From the NCBI GenBank assembly GCA_012719355.1, contig JAAYAM010000156.1, positions 1 through 51,307 on the forward strand: 51,307 bases of DNA, given 5' to 3'. Made by a program: the position numbers and the translations under genes. Source of the stretch: Acidobacteriota bacterium (lineage in GTDB: Bacteria; Acidobacteriota; UBA6911). The notes beneath the pieces were generated by a model. The model was given only the letters and a program-made list of their open reading frames with translations. It made no database searches and was not told the origin of the DNA. Positions 26,775-35,668 of the stretch are shown in pieces (within the stretch, counting starts at the first letter, position 1; each line of letters opens with the position of its first letter).

Positions 26775-29700
26775 GCCTGCAATACGTCTTCAGAGCATTC
26801 GTCAGGCGCGACACTTCATGTTCCAGCTCACGAAGGGCTTTCCCGGTCGCAATCCGGTCTCCGGTTTTCGCTGCCTTTTCGAGCCGTATCGCGGCGTCCG
26901 TCGAGGGGCGGGCCGCCAGGTAGACAGTGCTGTTCTTGAGCCTGTGCGCGGCTTTTCCGATCGCCTCCAGATCCCCTTTTTCGAGGGCGTCATTCATGCC
27001 GGAAACCAGCTCGAGCGAATCGGTCATGAAGAAGGATGCCATCTCGTGCACCATTTCGCTTTTCCCGAAGCAGAGCTTTCTCGCCTCATCCGCATTGAAG
27101 ACCGGAATCTGGGCGGGCTGTGGCACAGGAGAAGTCACCGCCGCCGCGACAGCGTCATATATCGCGTCGCGGGAAGCAGGTTTCGTCAGATGGCAAGTAA
27201 AACCGGCCTCGGCGCTCTTTCGGATGTCTTCTTCCTGACCGTACCCGCTCAGCGCGATGCTCGGGTATCCGTGCCCGCGATTACGAAGTTCCCGCAAAAG
27301 GTCGTACCCGCTTCCATCCGGCAGCCCGAGATCGCTCAGCACCAGATCGAAATCCCGCTGCCCGGCCAGATTCAACGCGGAAGAAACATCGCCTGCAGTC
27401 GTGACTGTGTGCCCTTTCTCGCTCAGGATCATTCGTATCATCTGCGCCGTGACTCCGTGATCCTCGACCAGGAGAACCCGCAGAGCGGGCATGCGCTGAA
27501 GCTCGGCTGCAGCCGCCTTTGGGGCTTCGGGACGTCCGGCAGTTGCACTCAGCGGAAGCGTAATCCGGAAGGTCGCTCCTTTGTCCTTGCCCTCGCTGCG
27601 TGCTTCGATCCGGCCCCCGTGCAATTCGACCAACGCTTTGCTGATAGCAAGCCCCAGTCCCAGCCCGCCGAAACGACACAAGCCCGACTGATTCGTCTGC
27701 TCGAACGCGCTAAAAACCCTGGGCAGGGACTCCGGCTCGATTCCTATGCCGGTGTCACTCACTTCCACAACCGCCTGCCTTCCTTCAGGCCGGCATGATA
27801 CGGTGACGGACCCGCCATGCGGCGTGAACTTGATCGCATTCTTGAGGACATTCCAGAAAACCTGCTGCAGACGTGATGCATCGGCATCGACCCAGTACGA
27901 GGGAGACGGCCCGAAATCGACGGTAAAATGCAACCCGTGGGCCTCAATGTCGGGGTTGCACACTTCGATGGCCATGAGAACGATCTTGCTGAGTTCCGTC
28001 ACGCTGCGCTTTAACTCGATTTTCCCGCGCGCGATTCTGGTCACATCCAGCAGGTCATCGATCAGGCGCGCTTCCATTTCGACATTCAGCCTGACTTTCT
28101 CGAACATCTCGCGCATATCAGGGTCGAGCTCCAGTTTGTCCTGAATCAGAGAAAGTCCCATCACCACAGGTGTGAGCGGAGTCCGCAATTCATGACTCAG
28201 GACGGCGATGAAGTGATCCTTTGCGGCATTGGCTTCCGACAGCTCTGCAGCGCGTCGGCCGAGTTCGAGAGTGAGCTGCTGATGCTCCAGCGCCATGGCC
28301 GCCTGGTGCGAGATGATCCGCATCAGGTCCACTTCGTCATCGTTGAAACTGTCGCGGTCATCAGCACAGAACGAAAGCGTGCCCATAATCCCGCCGTGGC
28401 CTAGCAGCGGATGACAGGCGTAGGCCTTGATTCCCAGCGTTTTCAGAAACGCTGCCTTCGGATCCACCGATTGCTGGAGATTGTTCACTACCAACGGCCG
28501 CCGCTCCTGCGCAGCGGTGCTGCAAAACGTCCTGCCGAATTCCACCAATTCCATTTGCCGCGCGATCTCGGGCGCAAGACCACGATGCCGCTGGAGCCGC
28601 AGCGTCTTTCCCTCCTTCTCCACGAAATAGTTGAGATATATCCTCACCCCGATATGAGCCGCAACGGCGTCGAAGATCCCGCCCAACGAGTCGCCCGGCC
28701 TTTCGGTGGAAAGCAGTCGAGTGGCGCTGTCGGCGAGCAACTTGAGCCCGGCGGCATACGATCTCAGCCGTTCTTCGGACTTCTTCCGTTCCGTAATATC
28801 GATGCCGGTACCGACAATGGCCGGCTTTCCCCGGTAAACCATAGAACCGACCGAGAAATCTACGCGGCGCGAATCACCGTTCTTGGTCAAGGCGGTAAAC
28901 TCATAGTTGCCCGGCACCGGCTCACCCAGCTGACGGCGTCGCGCCCTGTCGACCATCCACTCCCGATCGTCAGGATGAATCAGAGCCGGAAAGTCCAGCG
29001 ACAGGATCTCCTCGACAGAGTAGCCGAGCATCTCCGCCATGTACCGATTGACATATACGAACCTCATGCCCTGCACAACGCCTGCCGCGGCTCGCATGTT
29101 TTCGGCCAGGCCGCGAAACTTCTCTTCACTCTCTTTCAATGCCTCTTCCATCCGCCTGCGACCGGTGATATCGCGCCCGATCCCCTGGATCGCCACCGGC
29201 TTGCCTTTGTGAAGAACAAGAGAGCTTTTGGTCTCGAGACAAACCGCCTCCCCGTCTTTCCGAATCAACCGGAATTCAGCAGGATCCGACGTACAGCCTT
29301 CTCGCACGGTCTGCTGGATCCTCTGTCGTGCAAATGCAGCCTGGTCGGGACTCATCAGCATGAAAATGTCCGCATCGGCAATGTCTTCCCGTGTGTATCC
29401 AATCAGATCCAGGGTTGAACGATTAGCGTCGATAAACCTCCCGTTAAGGTCGAGGAGAAAGATGCAGTCTTTCGCTCGGTCGAACAGGGCCCGGCAGAGT
29501 TCGCTCGTCCACCCCGCCTCGTCCGTTGCGTCCGCATCATGCAGAAAGCCGATATCAGGGAGGCGCGGCTCCGTCGCTCTTCGGTCGAGAATTGCCCGTA
29601 TCGACAGCAGCAGGACGGCAAGGTACCGTCCCTGCCCGTCCTTCGGCACGTAGTCGTCCGCACGATGCTTCAAAGTCCGCAACTTCGACATATCCTGCTG

Positions 29701-29934
29701 ATCTCGGATTAGCAGGATAGACGGAGTGTCATGAAGATAGCCGAGCAGTTCGGAAAAATCGCCGTCGGCGACGGCGATATCGAACCTCCGGGTGACCAGT
29801 TCTGTCCTGGCTTTGCTGAGAGTATCGACGGAAGTCACTTCGTACATCAGCCCGCGGTCGCGGGCAAGGCAAACGAAGGCATTTGCACCGTCCTGATCTT
29901 TCTCAACGTAGAGAATTGTTACAGGGTAGTCCAT
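26767..29934 (-). CDS. Hybrid sensor histidine kinase with receivers and HPt domain
   Basis: A 1055-residue soluble phosphorelay protein with no clear TM segment. The order is a divergent receiver-like domain (1-115), PAS (about 140-260) and PAS (about 270-385). Next are GAF (about 400-560), HisKA with H581 in LSHELRTPLTP, and HATPase (about 690-800: VFWNVLKNAIKFTPHGG, DTGIGI, GLGLGLAISK). A receiver (about 825-945, phospho-Asp in DLVLSDLGLPDGSG) and a C-terminal HPt with H997 in AHRLKNSTVYLAA complete it. The HPt implies a further partner regulator elsewhere. It lies downstream of treZ on the same strand with a 118-base gap; a functional link is not evident. Confidence 0.92.
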   Translation of the reverse strand: MDYPVTILYVEKDQDGANAFVCLARDRGLMYEVTSVDTLSKARTELVTRRFDIAVADGDFSELLGYLHDTPSILLIRDQQDMSKLRTLKHRADDYVPKDGQGRYLAVLLLSIRAILDRRATEPRLPDIGFLHDADATDEAGWTSELCRALFDRAKDCIFLLDLNGRFIDANRSTLDLIGYTREDIADADIFMLMSPDQAAFARQRIQQTVREGCTSDPAEFRLIRKDGEAVCLETKSSLVLHKGKPVAIQGIGRDITGRRRMEEALKESEEKFRGLAENMRAAAGVVQGMRFVYVNRYMAEMLGYSVEEILSLDFPALIHPDDREWMVDRARRRQLGEPVPGNYEFTALTKNGDSRRVDFSVGSMVYRGKPAIVGTGIDITERKKSEERLRSYAAGLKLLADSATRLLSTERPGDSLGGIFDAVAAHIGVRIYLNYFVEKEGKTLRLQRHRGLAPEIARQMELVEFGRTFCSTAAQERRPLVVNNLQQSVDPKAAFLKTLGIKAYACHPLLGHGGIMGTLSFCADDRDSFNDDEVDLMRIISHQAAMALEHQQLTLELGRRAAELSEANAAKDHFIAVLSHELRTPLTPVVMGLSLIQDKLELDPDMREMFEKVRLNVEMEARLIDDLLDVTRIARGKIELKRSVTELSKIVLMAIEVCNPDIEAHGLHFTVDFGPSPSYWVDADASRLQQVFWNVLKNAIKFTPHGGSVTVSCRPEGRQAVVEVSDTGIGIEPESLPRVFSAFEQTNQSGLCRFGGLGLGLAISKALVELHGGRIEARSEGKDKGATFRITLPLSATAGRPEAPKAAAAELQRMPALRVLLVEDHGVTAQMIRMILSEKGHTVTTAGDVSSALNLAGQRDFDLVLSDLGLPDGSGYDLLRELRNRGHGYPSIALSGYGQEEDIRKSAEAGFTCHLTKPASRDAIYDAVAAAVTSPVPQPAQIPVFNADEARKLCFGKSEMVHEMASFFMTDSLELVSGMNDALEKGDLEAIGKAAHRLKNSTVYLAARPSTDAAIRLEKAAKTGDRIATGKALRELEHEVSRLTNALKTYCRPA

Positions 29935-30052
29935 GATTGTTCATGAAACTGGAATGGTATTCCCGGTGCGGAGGATAACAACCAGTTACTACAAATGATA
30001 GTGAGGGTTTTGCGTCGATGCAAATCCGCTCTGATCATGGAGCACGCCGTCG

Positions 30053-31885
30053 TCACGCATCGATTCCGTCCCTGAAGGTGATTTCCCCCGAGCGCGGCGC
30101 CGTCCACCACAGAACGGTCCATGGCCCAAGCGTCCGTCCTCCATCGGCAAGATTCCCTTCCTTCCATATCAGCCACGGCGGAGGAGCTGTAAAACCGCCG
30201 ACCGCCGATTGCGAAAGATTGGCTGCGAGCGTAAGAACGGACGAGCCGGAACACCAGCGCACAATCACGGCACCATCTCCTTTCGTCACGTATTCGCCAC
30301 CGGTCCTGATTCCGGGAATCAGAGGGATCACGAATTCACGCCGTTTGGCCAGGATTCTCCAGTACCAGCGCAGCCACTCGCGGTGCTCCGGTTCATCCAG
30401 CTGATCCCAGTGCAGCACGGCCGAACGGAATGTTTCTTCAGCCTGCGGGTCGGGAATACGCTCCCGCTGCTCCGGATCCTGAAATGCGGGAAATTTCGCA
30501 AACTCGTTCCGGCGGCCTGTTTTCACAGCCGACGCCAGATCGGGCCCGAAATCGCAGAAAAAAGGAAAGGGCTGCAGGCAGTTCCATTCCTCACCCATGA
30601 ACAGCAGCGGCACCTGCGGCAGCAGCAGATAAACGGCTGCAGCTGCCCGCACCGCCTTCCGCGGAGCAAGCGTCGAAATACGGTCGCCGAACGCCCGGTT
30701 GCCGATTTGATCGTGATTCTGCAGAAACGAAACGAAAGCGTCGGCGGGAAGATGCCCGGACGGCTCTCCCCGCGTCCTGCCTCGATATGACATTACCTGC
30801 CCCTGAAACGAAAACCCCTCCGCGAGAGCACGTCCAAGTTTCCCGGTATCGCCGCAGTAGTCGGCGTAATAACCGGTCCTCTCGCCGGTGACGGCAGTGT
30901 GGAGAGCGTGATGTACGTCGTCATTCCACTGCGCCGTGTAGAAGCACGGCGTCATTCCATCATCATGACGCTCCAGCCAGGAAGCCTCGTTGTTGTAGTT
31001 TTCCAGGACCAGGTGAACGGTGCGTTTCGACGCGGCACGGACACGTCTCGCAAGTTCATCAAGTATGTGTACCGGACCGTCGTCTTTAATCGCATCCACG
31101 GCATCCATCCGGAGCGCGTCGATGTGAAACTGCTCAACCCAGTATAGTGCGTTGTGAATGACGAACTCACGAACCGGCTGACATCCCGGGCCGTCGTAAT
31201 TGATCGCGTCGCCCCACGGGGTCTTGTGCGTCCTGGTGAAGAACTCCCGCGCATAAAGCGAGAGATAATTTCCTTCAGGACCGAAGTGATTGTAGACAAC
31301 GTCCAGCACGACCGCGAGGCCACGCCGGTGCGCGGCTTCGATAAACGCCTTCAGGCCCTCCGGCCTGCCGTAAGCTGTCGCCGGGGCATACGGCAGAACG
31401 CCGTCATAGCCCCAGTCGCGCTTTCCAGGGAAGCAGGCGACCGGCATCAGCTCGACAGCCGTGACTCCCAATGCGGCAAGATGATCGAGTCTTCCGATTG
31501 CTGCAGAAAACGTCCCCTCCGAAGTGAATGTTCCGATATGCAGCTCATAGATGACGTATTGTTCCCACGGCGCCCCTTTCCACCCACCCTCATCCCACTG
31601 CCAGCTTTCCGTATGCACCAGTTCGCTCGGTCCGTGGACGCCTTCCGGCTGATAACGAGACGCGGGATCGGGAACCCGCATTCCGTCAGGCAGAACAAAG
31701 CAGTAGCGCGATCCCGGACCTGTCCCCGCGGTTATGAGTTCGTGCCATCCAGCAGATGAAGGATTCATCGCGTGCCGCGCACCGGCCAGCTCTATTTGAA
31801 CGCGTTCGCAGGAAGGAGCCCATAGACGGAAACGCACTGTCCCGTCATTCCGAATTACCGGTCCATGGGGATTCTCAGAAGACAT
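30053..31885 (-). CDS. treZ: Malto-oligosyltrehalose trehalohydrolase (TreZ)
   Basis: GH13-family enzyme that releases trehalose from maltooligosyl-trehalose, about 610 residues. An N-terminal E-set/CBM48-like domain (TVRFRLWAPSCERVQIEL) precedes the barrel. Barrel motifs are DVVYNHFGPEGNYLSLY, the nucleophile region DALRMDAVDAI, the acid/base region VLENYNNEASWLE, and VSFLQNHDQIGNRA. A C-terminal beta-domain follows. The start at 31885 has GAGG six bases upstream; ATGs at 31891 and 31912 are alternatives. The usual partners TreY and TreX are not in the window. Trehalose made this way would serve as an osmolyte or stress protectant. Confidence 0.92.
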   Translation of the reverse strand: MSSENPHGPVIRNDGTVRFRLWAPSCERVQIELAGARHAMNPSSAGWHELITAGTGPGSRYCFVLPDGMRVPDPASRYQPEGVHGPSELVHTESWQWDEGGWKGAPWEQYVIYELHIGTFTSEGTFSAAIGRLDHLAALGVTAVELMPVACFPGKRDWGYDGVLPYAPATAYGRPEGLKAFIEAAHRRGLAVVLDVVYNHFGPEGNYLSLYAREFFTRTHKTPWGDAINYDGPGCQPVREFVIHNALYWVEQFHIDALRMDAVDAIKDDGPVHILDELARRVRAASKRTVHLVLENYNNEASWLERHDDGMTPCFYTAQWNDDVHHALHTAVTGERTGYYADYCGDTGKLGRALAEGFSFQGQVMSYRGRTRGEPSGHLPADAFVSFLQNHDQIGNRAFGDRISTLAPRKAVRAAAAVYLLLPQVPLLFMGEEWNCLQPFPFFCDFGPDLASAVKTGRRNEFAKFPAFQDPEQRERIPDPQAEETFRSAVLHWDQLDEPEHREWLRWYWRILAKRREFVIPLIPGIRTGGEYVTKGDGAVIVRWCSGSSVLTLAANLSQSAVGGFTAPPPWLIWKEGNLADGGRTLGPWTVLWWTAPRSGEITFRDGIDA

Positions 31886-31999
31886 GCGCATCCTCGATTC
31901 GTCGGGAGGCAACTGTGGATGAGAAACTATAGCGCGCCCGCTTCTGCATCACAAGGAGCAGCAGAAAAACTAATGAGCTGCACGAACCCATTAGATGAT

Positions 32000-32014
32000 G
32001 TTAACTGTCAACAA
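32000..32014. promoter_or_regulatory. Candidate operator dyad, copy 1
   Basis: GTTAACTGTCAACAA contains a 13-base imperfect dyad (GTT-aAC-t-GTc-AAC). The complement of these 15 bases matches 13 of 15 bases of the segment at 32199-32213. It lies about 195 bases upstream of the predicted transcription start, a plausible place for an activator enhancer. Confidence 0.3.
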
Positions 32015-32078
32015 TTTTAGCAGTAGCGCTATCTCCAACCAAACAAAGACTTTTTGCTTTAATAAGGCCTCCCGCTGT

Positions 32079-32090
32079 TAAGAATTCTTA
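32079..32090. promoter_or_regulatory. Perfect 12-base palindrome, possible activator site
   Basis: TAAGAATTCTTA is perfectly self-complementary and sits 80-90 bases upstream of the sigma-54 promoter, within the normal range for NtrC-family enhancers. A 12-base palindrome can also occur by chance in AT-rich DNA. Confidence 0.25.
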
Positions 32091-32170
32091 CGCCGCGGAC
32101 GCTTCAGAAAAAAAGGAGAAAACCGCGGCTTTGCCGATACTCCTTATGACTTACGCGGCTTTTCATCCTC

Positions 32171-32186
32171 TGGCACGAGAAATGCA
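32171..32186 (+). promoter_or_regulatory. Sigma-54 (RpoN) -24/-12 promoter
   Basis: TGGCACGAGAAATGCA matches the consensus TGGCACG-N4-TTGCA at every defined position but one. The invariant GG and GC pairs have the correct spacing. Transcription would start near 32197, giving a leader of about 63 bases before the ATG at 32260. An NtrC-family activator is encoded at the far end of the same gene run. Confidence 0.75.
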
Positions 32187-32198
32187 GAGAATTCAGGA

Positions 32199-32213
32199 TT
32201 GTTGACAGCGAAC
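32199..32213. promoter_or_regulatory. Candidate operator dyad, copy 2
   Basis: TTGTTGACAGCGAAC is the inverted near-copy (13 of 15) of the site at 32000-32014 and lies at the predicted transcription start. A protein bound at both could loop the DNA or block the start site. This is an inference from two sites only. Confidence 0.25.
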
Positions 32214-32259
32214 AAAACTGCCAGCGGTGGGAACCGATGGCTCTAAAGGAGAAAAGAAG

Positions 32260-33261
32260 ATGAGCACCCAGCCCAGAGTTTTGATTGTGGATGATGAAGC
32301 GGCGCTGCGCCGGCAGGTCATGATGGGACTTGCACAGCACGGATTTGAGGTAGAGGAATGCGAAGAAGGACTATCTGCGTTGTCGAAGCTGAAGTCAGCG
32401 GAATCCAAACAGAATCCATTCGGCTGCGTTATTCTGGACGTGCGGCTCCCTGACATTGACGGCCTCAAGATCCTTTCGGTGATCAAGTCGATCTACTCCG
32501 AGCTGCCGGTGGTCGTCATCACCGGATATGGAAACGAGGACACGATCAACACGGTGCAGAGCCACGGCGGCAGCGTTTATCTCGACAAGCCGTTCGAAGT
32601 CGACGACCTGGTGCATCACATTCGCCGCATCGCGCCGAAAGCGGAACCCAGACCGCGCCGCAAGGTGGCGACCGAACCGCATGTGCTGACCAGCGGACTG
32701 GTCTTTGTGCGCGGGGCCAAGGATGCGGATCTCTATGACATATATTCCAAACTCTATCTTGCCGACGGCGTCTGCTACTGCGACCCGGTGCTCGGCGACT
32801 GGGACATTGTCCTCCTCATCCAGGCCCGGAATCGCAAGTCTCTCCAGCAGATCGTCAACACACACATTCAGTCGCTGGACGGCGTGGAAGCATGTGAAGT
32901 CCACTACTGCGAGAAACCGGCGATTTCAAGGGAACTGGAGGAGTTCATCCAGGATTATGAAAAAGTCCAGGCTATGAACAACCCCGATGGTGATACAATG
33001 GGCGGCCGCAATATACGCAAGGCCACATCTTATGCCATTCTGGATGTGGATCCTGGGAAGCTGTCGAGTCTCTATATGAGACTTTACTTTACAGACAACG
33101 TTGTCCATTGTGACGTCACCGACGGCGGCAAGGAGATCATCCTCTTGCTGCAGGGAATTTCAACACAGGAGATCCAGAATACGATCCGCAATGAAATCCG
33201 CATGATTCCGGGCGTGCTTCGTATCAAGCAACTCAACACATTGAACTTCTCATCCAAGTAA
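32260..33261 (+). CDS. Response regulator with two Lrp/AsnC-like ligand-binding domains
   Basis: A 333-residue protein. Residues 1-125 are a receiver domain with phospho-acceptor D60 (ILDVRLPDIDG) and K110 (LDKPF). No DNA-binding helix-turn-helix follows. Instead there are two repeats of about 75 residues with the alpha-beta pattern of the AsnC/Lrp C-terminal domain. One spans about 145-220 (LTSGLVFVRGAKDADLYDIY, GDWDIVLLIQARN, VEACEVHYCEKP). The other spans about 250-330 (SYAILDVDPGKLSSLYMRLY, GGKEIILLLQGIS, VLRIKQL). ATG 32260 is preceded by AAAGGAG. It is the first gene after the sigma-54 promoter and lies 19 bases before the NuoE-like gene. It may sense a ligand or signal by protein contact rather than bind DNA. 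Confidence 0.8.
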   Translation: MSTQPRVLIVDDEAALRRQVMMGLAQHGFEVEECEEGLSALSKLKSAESKQNPFGCVILDVRLPDIDGLKILSVIKSIYSELPVVVITGYGNEDTINTVQSHGGSVYLDKPFEVDDLVHHIRRIAPKAEPRPRRKVATEPHVLTSGLVFVRGAKDADLYDIYSKLYLADGVCYCDPVLGDWDIVLLIQARNRKSLQQIVNTHIQSLDGVEACEVHYCEKPAISRELEEFIQDYEKVQAMNNPDGDTMGGRNIRKATSYAILDVDPGKLSSLYMRLYFTDNVVHCDVTDGGKEIILLLQGISTQEIQNTIRNEIRMIPGVLRIKQLNTLNFSSK

Positions 33262-33280
33262 ATCGCGGAGCAGGAGAAAC

Positions 33281-33802
33281 ATGATTCAGGAGAACCAGAG
33301 CAGCCGGGTCGCCCCGGCTGCGTTTGAAAGAATGCTATGGAGGCATCGCGGCGAGTCGGGAATGCTTATCCCGCTGCTTCAGGCGGCACAAGACAGTTAC
33401 GGCTATGTCCCCGCCTCCGCCATCGAGCAGATATCGGGCGTGACTGGGATTCCCACTGCGGAAATCTACGGCGTCATAACATTCTACAAGCAGTTTCGTC
33501 TGAAGCCGCTCGGCAGGCATATCATCCGGCTGTGTAAAGGGACGGCATGTCACGTGGTGGGCGCCGAGATGATCGGGCAGGTTATCGCCGACGAACTCAA
33601 GGTTGCGCCCGACGAGACTACCGAAGATGGTCTGTTTACCTACATGGTGGTCGCATGTCTTGGCTGCTGCAGCCTTGCGCCGGCGATGATGGTCGATGAC
33701 CAGACCTACGGGCGCCTTACGCCTCAGACGATCCGCAAGGTGATTCGCCAGTACCGGCGCGACGCGGAAAAGACAAAGGGTGTTGCAGCCGCGAAGGCTT
33801 AA
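33281..33802 (+). CDS. NuoE-like [2Fe-2S] subunit of a NAD(P)H-linked oxidoreductase
   Basis: A 173-residue thioredoxin-like ferredoxin subunit (NuoE/HndA/HydC family). The four cluster ligands are C-KGTA-C in LCKGTACHVVGAE and the C-x3-C of ACLGCCSLAPAMMVDD. The N-terminal helical part (LIPLLQAAQDSYGYVPASAI, IPTAEIYGVITFYKQF) is standard. It partners with the NuoF-like flavoprotein encoded next to pass electrons between NADH/FMN and the iron-sulfur chain. Confidence 0.92.
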   Translation: MIQENQSSRVAPAAFERMLWRHRGESGMLIPLLQAAQDSYGYVPASAIEQISGVTGIPTAEIYGVITFYKQFRLKPLGRHIIRLCKGTACHVVGAEMIGQVIADELKVAPDETTEDGLFTYMVVACLGCCSLAPAMMVDDQTYGRLTPQTIRKVIRQYRRDAEKTKGVAAAKA

Positions 33803-33830
33803 CGCCCGGCCTCTCGCCCTTCACAGGTCT

Positions 33831-33854
33831 GCAGCCGGCAACTGGTCCGGCTGC
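33831..33854 (+). promoter_or_regulatory. Intercistronic hairpin between the NuoE- and NuoF-like genes
   Basis: GCAGCCGG and CCGGCTGC form a perfect eight-base stem around an eight-base loop in the 78-base spacer. There is no T-tract, so it may stabilise mRNA or tune the subunit ratio rather than terminate. Confidence 0.35.
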
Positions 33855-33880
33855 CGGTTTGAACTCTTATCGGAGGTTTT

Positions 33881-35626
33881 ATGCGGGAAGTATTAGTGGG
33901 GCTTGGTTCATGCGGGCTGGCGGCGGGCGGCCTCAAGGTATATCAGAAATTCGCGGAACTCCTCGGTTCCGGCAGCGACGCCGTCCTGAAGAAGACCGGC
34001 TGCATCGGTATGTGCTACGCAGAGGTTCTGGTAGAAGTCAGAGACGAAAAGAACGGAAGCACGGTTTACGGCAACGTATCCCCGGATAAGGTCGCGAGAA
34101 TTGTCGAGAGCCACGTCAGGAACGGGCAGGCAGTCACGGAATGGATTGTCGACACCAACGGATCGACTTCAAAGCAGCAGCGCATCGTGTTGAGAAACTG
34201 CGGAGTCATCGATCCGGACAGTCTCGACGAGTATCTTGCACGTGACGGCTATCAGGGGCTCGAAAAAGCGCTGACCCGAATGACGCCCGAGCAGGTGATT
34301 TCAACCATAGCGGATTCGGGACTCAGGGGAAGAGGCGGCGCCGGTTTTCCGACCGGCACCAAGTGGCGGCTCGCTGCGGGCTCGAAAGACTCACACAAGT
34401 ACGTTATCTGCAATGCGGACGAAGGCGATCCGGGCGCTTTCATGGACCGAAGCCTGCTCGAAAGCGACCCCCATTCGATCCTCGAAGGCATGGCGATCGC
34501 GGCATATGCGATCGGGGCGGACCACGGCTACATTTACGTGAGAGCGGAGTATCCCGAAGCCGTGAAGCGACTGAAGCACGCCATCGCGCAGGCGACGGCC
34601 CGCGGCTTCCTCGGAAGCAATATCCTCGGATGGGGATTCAACCTTCAGATCAATCTGAAGGAAGGCGCAGGAGCCTTTGTCTGCGGCGAGGAAACGGCGC
34701 TCATCGCTTCGATCGAGGGGAAGCGCGGTATGCCCAGGGTGCGGCCGCCGTTTCCGGTCGAGTCGGGACTTTGGGGCCATCCCACCTGCATCAACAATGT
34801 CGAAACGCTTGCAAACATCGCATGGATCATTCTGCACGGGGCGGACGCCTTTAAGGAACGCGGCACCGAGGGCTCAAAGGGAACCAAGGTATTTGCGCTC
34901 GCCGGCAAGATAAAAAGAGGCGGGCTGGTGGAAGTCCCGATGGGAATGGCGCTCAAGGAAGTGATTTACGATATCGGCGGCGGCACCCTTAACGGCAGCC
35001 CTTTCAAAGCCGTCCAGATGGGCGGACCGTCGGGAGGCTGCATTCCGGCATCACTCGGCGACACTCCCGTCGACTACGAGCAGATCACCGCGACCGGCGC
35101 CATCATGGGGTCCGGCGGCATGGTCGTGATGGACGAGACCACCTGCATGGTGGACGTAGCGCGCTTTTTCCTTTCCTTCACCCAGAACGAATCATGCGGC
35201 AAATGCACCTTCTGCCGCATCGGCACCAAGCGGATGCTCGAGATCCTCGAACGCATATGCTCCGGCAAGGGGAAGCAGGAAGATATCGCGCTCCTTTCAG
35301 AACTGGGCGAGCAGATCAAGTCGAGTTCACTCTGCGGACTCGGGCAAAGCGCTCCCAATCCGGTACTCACAACTCTCCGCTATTTTCTTGATGAATACAC
35401 CGCCCACATCGTCGACAAGAAGTGCCCGGCCAAGGCGTGCCTGCCTCTGGTTGAATTCTTCATAGTCGCCGAGAGGTGTTCGGGCTGCGGACTCTGCCTG
35501 GCGTCCTGTGCCGCAGGCGCCATCTCGGGCGAGAAGAAGAAGCCTCACCGGATTGACATGTCGAAGTGCGTGAAATGCGCCAAATGCATAACGGTCTGCA
35601 ACGTGGGCGCCATTGAAAAGAGATAA
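33881..35626 (+). CDS. NuoF-like NADH-binding FMN/[Fe-S] subunit (HndC/HydB family)
   Basis: A 581-residue flavoprotein. The N terminus is a thioredoxin-like domain (VGLGSCGLAAGG, TGCIGMCYAEVLVEV) with one upstream Cys rather than two. The NADH/FMN core follows, with SGLRGRGGAGFPTGTKW, CNADEGDPGAFMDR and LKEGAGAFVCGEETALI. The N3-type cluster is ESCGKCTFCRIGTKRM plus a later Cys in SSLCGLGQ. A C-terminal 2x[4Fe-4S] ferredoxin domain (CSGCGLCLASC and CVKCAKCITVC) is present, as in HydB and HndC but not in complex I NuoF. In electron-bifurcating relatives this subunit carries the bifurcating flavin. The start is supported by CGGAGG eight bases upstream. Confidence 0.92.
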   Translation: MREVLVGLGSCGLAAGGLKVYQKFAELLGSGSDAVLKKTGCIGMCYAEVLVEVRDEKNGSTVYGNVSPDKVARIVESHVRNGQAVTEWIVDTNGSTSKQQRIVLRNCGVIDPDSLDEYLARDGYQGLEKALTRMTPEQVISTIADSGLRGRGGAGFPTGTKWRLAAGSKDSHKYVICNADEGDPGAFMDRSLLESDPHSILEGMAIAAYAIGADHGYIYVRAEYPEAVKRLKHAIAQATARGFLGSNILGWGFNLQINLKEGAGAFVCGEETALIASIEGKRGMPRVRPPFPVESGLWGHPTCINNVETLANIAWIILHGADAFKERGTEGSKGTKVFALAGKIKRGGLVEVPMGMALKEVIYDIGGGTLNGSPFKAVQMGGPSGGCIPASLGDTPVDYEQITATGAIMGSGGMVVMDETTCMVDVARFFLSFTQNESCGKCTFCRIGTKRMLEILERICSGKGKQEDIALLSELGEQIKSSSLCGLGQSAPNPVLTTLRYFLDEYTAHIVDKKCPAKACLPLVEFFIVAERCSGCGLCLASCAAGAISGEKKKPHRIDMSKCVKCAKCITVCNVGAIEKR

Positions 35627-35668
35627 CTGCTGCGCTCCTTTTTGAGGACAGGATTAGAGGCAATAAGA

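Larger units (their letters stand above)
31886..32259. other. Divergent intergenic region with regulatory signals
   Basis: This 374-base spacer separates treZ from the response regulator/oxidoreductase operon. It is more AT-rich than its surroundings and holds no open frame of note. It contains a dyad at 32000-32012, the palindrome TAAGAATTCTTA at 32079-32090, a sigma-54 promoter at 32171-32186 and a second dyad at 32201-32213. The length and content are typical of a regulatory region for an enhancer-dependent promoter. Confidence 0.6.
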
